Shown: positions 17,626-24,907 of the stretch, piece by piece
Layout: each line of letters starts with the position of its first letter
How positions within the stretch are numbered: the stretch's first letter is position 1
DNA from: Brotaphodocola sp003480315
GTDB lineage: Bacteria; Bacillota; Clostridia; Lachnospirales; Lachnospiraceae
Assembly: GCF_964246085.1 (NCBI RefSeq)
Contig: NZ_CAXTPD010000004.1
DNA length: 64,000 nt
Reading direction: 5' to 3' (one strand)
The notes under the pieces: generated by a model
What the model was told of the DNA's origin: nothing
What the model saw: only the letters and a program-made list of their open reading frames with translations
Databases searched by the model: none
Program-made: the position numbers and the translations under genes

Positions 17626-18327
17626 ATGGAAAATAAGAAAGGAAGATTTGCAGAGATTGCGTATGTCCTGGGAATAATTCTGTGCCCACTGGGGGTCTGC
17701 CTGTCGGCGAAAAGCGGATTTGGCGTGTCAATGGTAGTTGCACCGGCCTACGTGCTTTATTTGCGTATTTCAGAAACAATTCCCTGGTTTACTTTTGGAA
17801 AATCAGAGTATATCTTTCAGGGATTGCTGCTGATCGTGCTGGCCTTTGCTGTGCGGCGCTTTAAGTGGAAGTATCTGTTATCTTTTGTTACGGCGTTTAT
17901 TTACGGAAATATTTTGGATCTGTGGTATGTTGTATTAGGTTCGGAACAGTATACTGTATACTGGCAGCGCGGAATGGCTTGTGTTTTTGGAATTCTGATC
18001 ACTTCACTGGCCATAGCTTTTTTCCTGAGAACGTATCTTCCTCAGGAAGCTTATGAAATGTTCGTAAAGGATGTAACGGATACGTATCAGAAAGATATGA
18101 CAAAAGTGAAATGGCTGTTTGATCTGTCAGCGCTTTTGATTGCAGTAGTTCTTATGCTGGTGTTATTCCGCCGGTTTGCTTTTAATATGGTCGGATTAAA
18201 CACAGTTCTTGCAACAATCGTAAATGCTCCGCTGATCGGCTTTTTTGGAAAAATGCTGGATCGTGCCGGAAGTTTTGATTCTTCATTCCCGGAGTTTTAC
18301 CAGAAATTTCAGAAGATTATGAATTAA
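17626..18327 (+). CDS. YczE/YitT-like integral membrane protein
   Basis: A 233-residue membrane protein with about five hydrophobic segments, beginning AEIAYVLGIILCPLGVCL and continuing SGFGVSMVVAPAYVLY. This is the pattern of the YczE/YyaS group of YitT-related proteins, whose function is mostly unknown. It is 22 bases after the deaminase-like gene, with AAAAAGGAGAAG upstream, so it is part of the operon and may help move substrate or product. The weak hairpin at 18333-18360 follows it. Confidence 0.7.
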   Translation: MENKKGRFAEIAYVLGIILCPLGVCLSAKSGFGVSMVVAPAYVLYLRISETIPWFTFGKSEYIFQGLLLIVLAFAVRRFKWKYLLSFVTAFIYGNILDLWYVVLGSEQYTVYWQRGMACVFGILITSLAIAFFLRTYLPQEAYEMFVKDVTDTYQKDMTKVKWLFDLSALLIAVVLMLVLFRRFAFNMVGLNTVLATIVNAPLIGFFGKMLDRAGSFDSSFPEFYQKFQKIMN

Positions 18328-18332
18328 AAGTG

Positions 18333-18360
18333 AGAGCTGCCTTATAAACAGGGCGGCTCT
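18333..18360 (+). terminator. Weak intra-operon hairpin
   Basis: A 9-bp stem (18333-18341 with 18352-18360, one G-U) without a good U-run. It may partly attenuate transcription into the transporter and kinase genes. Confidence 0.4.
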
Positions 18361-18419
18361 ACTTGTAAAATCTTAGAACCAGGAAACTGGAAACTTTTGG
18401 GCAGAACGAGGTGAAAATT

Positions 18420-19832
18420 GTGAAAAAAATATTTGATGCACTGGTAGATGGCAGTGTGGCATTAATCAGCCGTTTTCTTCCGGATGCGTATATTCTGGTG
18501 CTGCTTCTTACGGTAATCCTGTTTGTGGTTGCGGTTCCAGTTACAGGAATTGCGCCGGCAGAGGGAATTACCGTGGCGGATCGGCTGGTGAATCTGGTGT
18601 ACGATGGCTGGTATGGCGGTTTCTGGAATCTTCTTGGCTTTGGGATGCAGATGGTTCTGATTGTGGTGACGGGAACGATGTTTGCCAATACAGAACCGGT
18701 TCACCGCATCATCGTAAAGATTGCGTCTATTCCGAAAACTCCGAGACAGGCACTGCTTTTAGTTTCCGCAGTGGGTATGGTCGCGTATTTTTTACAGTGG
18801 GGAGCCGCTTTGATTGTATGCGCGGTCCTGGCACAGGAAGTGGCAAAGCAGGTAAAGGGAATTCATTATCCGCTTCTGGTAGCGGCCGCTTATGTTGGAA
18901 ACGCGTTTTGCCTGGTAGGAATATCCGGAACGATTGCACTCAATGTTGCCGGGGGCTGGACATTCGATGGGGTATGGAGTACAACGGGAATTCCATTTCG
19001 TGAAACGGTATTTGCGCCATACAACCTGTTTATTTATCTGGTAGGAGCAATTGTGCTGTGCCTTTTGATTACGGCTATGCATCCGTCTCCTGAAAAAACA
19101 AAAACTGTGGATCCGGCAATCTTCGCTGAGGAGGCGGTGGAAAAACAGTACAGGCCACGCAGTGAGATGACGCCGGCTGAAAAGTTGGAAACATCTGTAC
19201 TTTTAAATGGTCTGATTGCGTTTATTGGCTTTTTCTGCGTAATCTGGAGTTTTGTAGATTCTCTTTATATCAAAAAACAGTCATTTTCACTTTCTATTAA
19301 CCAGGTGAATATGATCTTTCTGTTTGCATCGATCGCAATGTATAAAACTCCTGTACGTACGGTAGCGGCAGTAAAAAAATCTCTGGGCGGAGCGGTTGGC
19401 GTTGTGCTTCAGATGCCGTTTTATGCCGGAATTGCCGGATTGATCAGCTATCACGGCGGTTCAACCGGTGTTTCCATCGCACAGGTGATTGCCGGATTTT
19501 TTGTACATATTTCCAATGTGCAGACCTTTCCGCTCTTCACTTGCCTGAGCGCGGTGATCGTAAAGCTGTTTGTACCAAGCGGCGGAGCCCAGTGGGCGGT
19601 TCAGGGGCCGATTGTAATGCAAGCGGTCCAGAGCTTTATGCCGGCTGTGTCGGAAGGAAAGGCAGCAATGGCACTTTCCTGGGGCAATTCCTGCTGTAAT
19701 CTGCTTCAGCCGTTCTGGCTGATTCCGGTGCTGGAAGTCGCAAAACTGAAAGTCAGGGATGTTATGGGATATTGTGTGATTTGTCTGCTGGCACTTCTGG
19801 TGATTATATCCGTAGGATTACTATTTTTATAA
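18420..19832 (+). CDS. AtoE-type short-chain carboxylate transporter
   Basis: A polytopic protein of about 470 residues in the AtoE/TIGR00366 family. Diagnostic parts are FWNLLGFGMQMVLIVVTG, FLQWGAALIVCAVLAQEV, VPSGGAQWAVQGP and LLQPFWLIPVLEVAKL. AtoE carries short-chain fatty acids. In this operon it would suit import of a carboxylate or export of the acid left after the ring has been stripped of nitrogen, which is inference. Both possible starts are GTG (18411 and 18420); 18420 is preferred because GAGGTG lies 6 bases ahead of it. It is followed 19 bases later by carbamate kinase. Confidence 0.87.
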   Translation: MKKIFDALVDGSVALISRFLPDAYILVLLLTVILFVVAVPVTGIAPAEGITVADRLVNLVYDGWYGGFWNLLGFGMQMVLIVVTGTMFANTEPVHRIIVKIASIPKTPRQALLLVSAVGMVAYFLQWGAALIVCAVLAQEVAKQVKGIHYPLLVAAAYVGNAFCLVGISGTIALNVAGGWTFDGVWSTTGIPFRETVFAPYNLFIYLVGAIVLCLLITAMHPSPEKTKTVDPAIFAEEAVEKQYRPRSEMTPAEKLETSVLLNGLIAFIGFFCVIWSFVDSLYIKKQSFSLSINQVNMIFLFASIAMYKTPVRTVAAVKKSLGGAVGVVLQMPFYAGIAGLISYHGGSTGVSIAQVIAGFFVHISNVQTFPLFTCLSAVIVKLFVPSGGAQWAVQGPIVMQAVQSFMPAVSEGKAAMALSWGNSCCNLLQPFWLIPVLEVAKLKVRDVMGYCVICLLALLVIISVGLLFL

Positions 19833-19851
19833 AAACGAATGGAGAAGAATT

Positions 19852-20793
19852 ATGGGAAAACGAATTGTGATAGCTCTGGGAGGAAATGCACTTGGTAAGA
19901 CAATTTCCGAGCAGGCAGAGGTAGTAAAAGGAACTGCAAAGGCCGTAGCCGGACTGGTTCGTGCCGGTCATCAGGTTGTAATTTCACATGGAAATGGACC
20001 ACAGGTCGGAATGATCCAGAAGGCAATGACTGCTTTGCATAAGCAGGATCCGGAGCATTATGAGCTTTGTCCGCTGTCTGTGTGCACTGCAATGAGCCAG
20101 GGCTATATCGGACTGGATCTGCAGAGGGCACTGCGCAATGAACTCGAGAAATGTGGAATTTCAAAGTCCATCACAACCATTCTTACGCAGGTGGAAGTAA
20201 ATCCAAATGATGATGCGTTTAAAAATCCATCTAAGCCGATTGGTGCGTATGTCACCGAAGCAGAGGCAGAAGTTCTGAGAAAAGAAAGAGGATTTGAGTT
20301 TGCGGAGGATGCAGGAAGAGGCATCCGCAGAGTTGTTCCGTCTCCAAAGCCGCAGCAGATTCTGGAACTGGAATCGATCCGGAAAATGGTAGAAGACGGA
20401 CAGATTGTGATTGCCTGCGGAGGCGGAGGCGTTCCGGTAGTAAAAGAGGAAGACGGATATTTTGGAACAGAAGCCATTATCGATAAAGACTTTGCTTCAG
20501 AAAAACTGGCGGAAGAGTTAAATGCAGATTACCTGATTATTTTAACAGCTGTTGAAAAAGTTGCGATTTTTTACGGCACACCAAGGCAAAAATGGCTGGA
20601 GCATATGAGTGTAAGAGAAGCAGAATTTTATATAGAGGATGGGCAGTTTGCTCCGGGCTCCATGCTTCCGAAAGTAGAGGCAGCGGTCGCCTTTGCAAAA
20701 TCCGGTCATGGAAGAAAGGCTTTGATTACGCTTCTTGAAAAAGCGGAAGAAGGAATTGAAGGCCGGACCGGAACAGAAATATCTATGGTTTAA
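19852..20793 (+). CDS. arcC: Carbamate kinase
   Basis: A 313-residue amino-acid-kinase-fold enzyme: carbamoyl phosphate + ADP gives ATP + carbamate. Typical features are ALGGNALG at the N-terminus, SHGNGPQVG near 45, ACGGGGVPVV near 187, and the C-terminal PKVEAAVAF followed by ALITLLEKA. No arginine deiminase or catabolic ornithine carbamoyltransferase lies nearby, so its carbamoyl phosphate should come from the FdrA trio, as with the kinase beside fdrA in E. coli. This makes the locus energy-yielding. GGAGAAG precedes ATG 19852. Confidence 0.95.
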   Translation: MGKRIVIALGGNALGKTISEQAEVVKGTAKAVAGLVRAGHQVVISHGNGPQVGMIQKAMTALHKQDPEHYELCPLSVCTAMSQGYIGLDLQRALRNELEKCGISKSITTILTQVEVNPNDDAFKNPSKPIGAYVTEAEAEVLRKERGFEFAEDAGRGIRRVVPSPKPQQILELESIRKMVEDGQIVIACGGGGVPVVKEEDGYFGTEAIIDKDFASEKLAEELNADYLIILTAVEKVAIFYGTPRQKWLEHMSVREAEFYIEDGQFAPGSMLPKVEAAVAFAKSGHGRKALITLLEKAEEGIEGRTGTEISMV

Positions 20794-20832
20794 AAAGAAC
20801 AGGAAGATTTAAAATGGGAAGGGAGAGATTTT

Positions 20833-22200
20833 ATGTATAATCCAGAACAGCCGGTTTTTGAAGAACAGCCTGAATCAAATATTGAAATTGCATATGGAAT
20901 TGAGAATGTGCCAAAACCATGGTGGAAGGCCGTTCTATTTGCATTGCAGATTACTCTGGTAGATTTTACACCGTTTATGTGGGCAGCAGGGTTTGCCTCT
21001 TTAGCAGGAATTGACCAGCCGGATTTTGTTCCGACGTTGCTTTGCGCATGTTTCTTCTGTATGGGAATCTGCACATTTTTACAGACAACGGTAGGTAACC
21101 GCCTTCCCATTGTTCAGGGATCCTCTTCCGCACTTATGTCATCCATGGGAAACATTGCGGCTGTTTATGGTCTGCCAGCAGTGTGGGGAGCCTCGCTGAT
21201 TGGAGGTTTGATTCAGACAATCCTCGGAATTACAAAGACAGTAAGCAAGGTAAGAGCTTTCCTTCCTCCAGTAGTAGTTGGTTCTGTGGTGACAGCAATT
21301 GGGTTTGTCGCAGCGAGAATCGCGGTTCAGTGGACTTTTTCCAGACAGGAACCATTATATCTGGTTCTTGCGTTGATTTCGTTTTTGTTGGCGCTTATAC
21401 TGAAATTTAAAACGAAAGGAATGGTATCCCAGGGCTTTATCCTTATTACGGTTGTTATCGTCGGAGTTGTGGTTTCTTCATTTCTGGGAATTTTTGACTG
21501 GAATGCAGTTTATGCCGCACCGTGGATAAAGATTCCACGTTTATTTCCATTTACAGGGCTGTCAGGACAGCCAAACGCAGTAATCACGTTTACGGCAGCG
21601 GCCATTATTGGTGGATTCAGCGGCTATATGGGAGCTATTTTTGAATCTGTCGGGGATTATGCGGCAACCTGCGCAGCCTGTGATGAGATTTACCGTGTGA
21701 AACATATTGATAAAGGAATCATGGCCAGCGGACTAGGCTGCATGATTACAGCCCTCTTTGGAGGCTTGCCGTGTACTTCCTACACACAGAATATTGGCAT
21801 TGTTGCAGCTACCGGCGTGGCATCCAGGCGGGTAACCCAATATGCAGGTGTTTTATTCCTGTTGTATGGCTTTTGCCCGAAAATGGCATATATTCTTGCC
21901 GGAATTCCGAAACCGGTTATTGGGGCAGTGTTCCTGATCTCTGCGGCTTCCATTATGTTTTCTGGAATTGACTCCATTGTGTCATCACCGAGAACCCTGA
22001 GAAATACGCTGGTAGCAGGAATTACTCTGACGCTGGCAGTTATGCTTCCGTATCAGTGTACATCTACTTATAAAGAGTGGGCAGACAGCCTTCCTCCATT
22101 TTTAAATATGTTGTGCACCTCACCGGTTTTTATTGCTGTACTTTGTGGTGTGGGACTGAATGTATTGCTGAATTTTGTTTTACGGGATAAAGAAAAATAA
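20833..22200 (+). CDS. NCS2-family xanthine/uracil permease
   Basis: A 455-residue nucleobase transporter with about 12-14 membrane segments. Family marks are TTVGNRLPIVQGSSSA, GGFSGYMGAIFESVGDYA and TSYTQNIGIVAATGVASR. The QNIG motif and the preceding acidic residues form the substrate site in this family. It probably imports the base used by the pathway; xanthine- versus uracil-type cannot be decided by eye. GGGAAGGGAGAG precedes ATG 20833, and pyrF follows after 40 bases. Confidence 0.92.
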   Translation: MYNPEQPVFEEQPESNIEIAYGIENVPKPWWKAVLFALQITLVDFTPFMWAAGFASLAGIDQPDFVPTLLCACFFCMGICTFLQTTVGNRLPIVQGSSSALMSSMGNIAAVYGLPAVWGASLIGGLIQTILGITKTVSKVRAFLPPVVVGSVVTAIGFVAARIAVQWTFSRQEPLYLVLALISFLLALILKFKTKGMVSQGFILITVVIVGVVVSSFLGIFDWNAVYAAPWIKIPRLFPFTGLSGQPNAVITFTAAAIIGGFSGYMGAIFESVGDYAATCAACDEIYRVKHIDKGIMASGLGCMITALFGGLPCTSYTQNIGIVAATGVASRRVTQYAGVLFLLYGFCPKMAYILAGIPKPVIGAVFLISAASIMFSGIDSIVSSPRTLRNTLVAGITLTLAVMLPYQCTSTYKEWADSLPPFLNMLCTSPVFIAVLCGVGLNVLLNFVLRDKEK

Positions 22201-22240
22201 AAGAATGTGGTACGTTGTACGTGCTGCTAAGGAGAAGACC

Positions 22241-23158
22241 ATGATTCAGAAATTAATTGAAAAGATTCAGAAAACAAAGGCACCGATCTGTGTTGGACTG
22301 GATCCGATGTTAAATTATATTCCGGAATATATTTTAAAGAAGTCCTTCAGAGAGTTTGGTGAGACGTTAGAAGGAGCAGCAGATGCTATCTGGAATTTTA
22401 ATAAGGAGATCGTGGATCATACCTGGGACCTGATTCCGGCTGTGAAGCCACAGATTGCCATGTACGAGCAGTTTGGCATTGAAGGATTGAAGGCATATGA
22501 CAGGACTGTGAAATATTGCCATGAGAAAGGCCTTGTGGTTATTGCTGACGCAAAACGCGGCGATATCGGTTCTACCTCAGCAGCATACGCATCAGCTCAT
22601 CTGGGCAGAGTGAAAGTTGGAAACAATAGTTGTTCTATATTCAATACAGATTTTATTACTGTGAACCCGTATCTGGGAAGTGACGGAGTAAAACCTTTTA
22701 TTGATGTTTGCAATGCAGAGGATAAAGGCATTTTTGTGTTGGTAAAAACCTCGAACCCCTCCAGTGGGGAGTTTCAGGATAGGCTGATTGATGGTAAACC
22801 GCTTTATGAGCATATTGCTGACAGGGTGGTCGAGTGGGGCAGGATATCTATGGATGGCGCATACAGTAATGTCGGAGCGGTCGTAGGAGCAACCTACCCG
22901 GAGATGAGCGTTATTTTAAGAAAACTCATGCCCAAAACCTACTTCCTGGTACCTGGTTATGGTGCACAGGGCGGTACGGCAAAAGATTTAAAGAATTGTT
23001 TCAATGAAGATGGACTTGGAGCAATTGTCAATTCTTCACGCGGCATTATTGCAGCGTATCGTCAGGAGAAATACGCAAAGTTTGGTGCAGAGCACTTCGC
23101 AGAAGCATCTAGACAGGCAGTTGTTGATATGGCTGCAGATATTAACAGTGTTCTGTAA
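22241..23158 (+). CDS. pyrF: Orotidine-5'-phosphate decarboxylase (type 2)
   Basis: A 305-residue OMP decarboxylase of the longer type-2 group, which makes UMP. The catalytic D-x-K-x-x-D motif is visible as DAKRGDIGSTS, with VGLDPM at the N-terminus, VKTSNPSSGEFQD, and VPGYGAQGG near the phosphate site. ATG 22241 with AAGGAG is the start; the frame from 22175 begins inside the permease gene. No other pyr genes are in the window, so its position as last gene of a degradative locus is odd. It may be the only pyrF or a paralogue with a catabolic role. Confidence 0.92.
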   Translation: MIQKLIEKIQKTKAPICVGLDPMLNYIPEYILKKSFREFGETLEGAADAIWNFNKEIVDHTWDLIPAVKPQIAMYEQFGIEGLKAYDRTVKYCHEKGLVVIADAKRGDIGSTSAAYASAHLGRVKVGNNSCSIFNTDFITVNPYLGSDGVKPFIDVCNAEDKGIFVLVKTSNPSSGEFQDRLIDGKPLYEHIADRVVEWGRISMDGAYSNVGAVVGATYPEMSVILRKLMPKTYFLVPGYGAQGGTAKDLKNCFNEDGLGAIVNSSRGIIAAYRQEKYAKFGAEHFAEASRQAVVDMAADINSVL

Positions 23159-23269
23159 GACAGAGCAGGGCACAGCAGTGTACAGAGGAGAAAACAAAAT
23201 TTTATTTTTCAGTGGAATGTGGTAGAATTAAAAGAAAAATCATAATTTATGAAATTTGAGGACACACCT

Positions 23270-24172
23270 ATGACACTGACACAGCTAAAATACATCGTAG
23301 AGACCGCGAAGGCCGGGAGCATCAGCAGGGCAGCTGAAAAGCTGTATATTTCCCAGCCCAGTCTGACGGCAGCTATCCGGGAACTGGAGCATGAGTTTGG
23401 CATTACCATCTTCCAGAGAACCAACAAGGGAATTATCCTGACTTCGGAGGGGGAGGAATTTCTCGGCTATGCCAGACAGGTCATTACCCAGACAAGCCTG
23501 ATGGAGGAACGTTATTCCGGCGCGGCTCCGGTGCGTCATCAGTTCTGTGTCTCTACCCAGCATTATTCCTTCGCGGTGGAGGCCTTTGTGGAACTGCTCA
23601 AGACTTACGGAGGTAAGACTTACGATTTCCGGCTCCGGGAGACCCAGACCTATGAGATCATTGAGGATGTGGCAAAGCTGAAAAGTGAGATTGGGGTGCT
23701 CTATTTAAACCAGTTCAACGAGAACGTTCTGCGAAAAACCTTCAAGGAGCATAATCTGAAATTTGAACGGCTGTTTCTGGCAAAGCCTCATGTGTTTGTC
23801 GGATCGGGAAATCCGCTGGCCAAGCGGGAAAAGATCACTCTGCAGGATCTGGAGCCATATCCGAGGCTTTCCTACGAGCAGGGAGATCACAATGCGTTCT
23901 ATTTTTCCGAGGAGATTTTAAGTACGCTGGAGAGCCGGAAAGACATCCGGGTCTGTGACCGGGCAACATTGTTTAACTTGCTGATCGGCCTGAATGGCTA
24001 TACCATCTGCAGTGGTGTCATCAATGAAACCCTGAATGGCAGGGACATTGTGTCGGTGCCGCTGGAGGCAGATGATTACATGGAAATCGGGTATATCACG
24101 CACAAACAGGTGGTGCCGGGAAAATTTGCCATGCATTACATAGAAGCACTGAAACGTTTTGCGGTAGACTAA
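23270..24172 (+). CDS. LysR-type transcriptional regulator
   Basis: A 300-residue LysR regulator. The N-terminal winged helix begins MTLTQLKYIVETAKAGS and contains AAEKLYISQPSLTAAIREL; the effector domain covers about residues 90-295. ATG 23270 follows GAGGA and begins exactly at the usual LysR N-terminus; the frame from 23249 adds seven atypical residues. It lies 111 bases behind pyrF on the same strand, so it may respond to a pathway intermediate, but a link is not proven. The strong terminator at 24177-24217 ends it. Confidence 0.92.
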   Translation: MTLTQLKYIVETAKAGSISRAAEKLYISQPSLTAAIRELEHEFGITIFQRTNKGIILTSEGEEFLGYARQVITQTSLMEERYSGAAPVRHQFCVSTQHYSFAVEAFVELLKTYGGKTYDFRLRETQTYEIIEDVAKLKSEIGVLYLNQFNENVLRKTFKEHNLKFERLFLAKPHVFVGSGNPLAKREKITLQDLEPYPRLSYEQGDHNAFYFSEEILSTLESRKDIRVCDRATLFNLLIGLNGYTICSGVINETLNGRDIVSVPLEADDYMEIGYITHKQVVPGKFAMHYIEALKRFAVD

Positions 24173-24176
24173 TATA

Positions 24177-24217
24177 AAAACCGGCAGATCAGTTGTGAAA
24201 ACTGGTCTGCCGGTTTT
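24177..24217. terminator. Bidirectional terminator
   Basis: An 18-bp stem (24177-24194 with about 24200-24217, one G-U/A mismatch region) flanked by A-run and T-run. It separates the convergent LysR and lipoprotein genes. Confidence 0.85.
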
Positions 24218-24265
24218 TGTGTTCATTCGGTATTTTCTTATGTGAAAGATGATGCTGTCTGCAGA

Positions 24266-24580
24266 TTAGTTTGCAGCAGTGGTTTCCTCAGCTGCTTCCT
24301 CGGTGGACTCAGCCTCGTCAGAGGACTCCTCAGCCTCCTCGGAAGACTCCTCAGCTTCAGATGCATCCTCGGACTCAACAGACTCGTCTTTTGCTTCCTC
24401 GGAAGATTCCTCAGCCTCGGTGGACTCTTCAACGGTAGTCTCTTCAGCAGTGGTCTCAGCTACAGTAGTCTCTGCAGCAGTGGTCTCCTCTTTGGTACCG
24501 CCGCAAGCGGTGATTCCCATAGCTACCATAGCAGCAGCTGCAACAGCGATCATGGATTTGTTAAATACTTTCTTCATCAT
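24266..24580 (-). CDS. Small acidic low-complexity lipoprotein
   Basis: A protein of about 105 residues. The N-terminus is a lipoprotein signal (MMKKVFNKSMIAVAAAAM, lipobox ITAC), then GGTKEE, and the remaining 75 or so residues are almost only E, S, T, A, D and V in repeating patterns such as EAEESSEEA. It is therefore a surface-tethered, highly negative, probably unfolded chain. No domain is recognisable; a cation-binding or spacer role is conceivable but unsupported. AGAGGAGG precedes the start. Start at 24580 or 24577 cannot be separated. Confidence 0.75.
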   Translation of the reverse strand: MMKKVFNKSMIAVAAAAMVAMGITACGGTKEETTAAETTVAETTAEETTVEESTEAEESSEEAKDESVESEDASEAEESSEEAEESSDEAESTEEAAEETTAAN

Positions 24581-24907
24581 AATTTTTTCCTCCTCTGTCC
24601 GGGATTCCTCTCGAACAAACACATACTATAAAGGAAAAATGTGACCAAATTGTGTTTAAAAAATAAAAAAATATGAAAAATCTTATCAAATTATTAAGAA
24701 AAATGGAAATTGTTTTGTATTTCCAGACAATGTCACAGAAATGAAGAGGTACAGATGGTGTTTTGAGAATAGATATACAATATTAGGAAGAACATGCGTT
24801 CGCAAATGCTATACTTTTTATTGCCTATGTGCTATAGTAGGTTGAGGAAGGCCGTTTCGGTCAATGTCCTATTTATTACCTGTAGCTATGATTTCGGAGG
24901 AATCATT
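24581..24907. other. AT-rich divergent intergenic region
   Basis: This 327-base stretch separates the lipoprotein and uvrB. It contains the lipoprotein ribosome site, a small inverted repeat (TGGAAAT 24704-24710 with ATTTCCA 24719-24725), the LexA box at 24790-24801, a possible -10 TATACT at 24810-24815, and the uvrB ribosome site CGGAGGA. I see no gene in it. Confidence 0.6.
24790..24801. promoter_or_regulatory. LexA (SOS) box upstream of uvrB
   Basis: GAAC-ATGC-GTTC, followed by G, matches the Gram-positive LexA/DinR operator GAAC-N4-GTTC, about 106 bases ahead of the uvrB start. uvrB is a classical SOS gene, which supports the call. Confidence 0.8.

Noticed and set aside
10048..23158. Standard uric-acid or allantoin pathway
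   Set aside because: ygeX, ygeY, ssnA-type, xdh, allantoinase and ureidoglycolate genes are missing, so only the carbamoyl-phosphate end resembles those pathways.
24266..24500. Repetitive DNA resembling a short tandem array or CRISPR
   Set aside because: The repetition comes from a low-complexity Glu/Ser/Thr coding region; there are no regular spacers.
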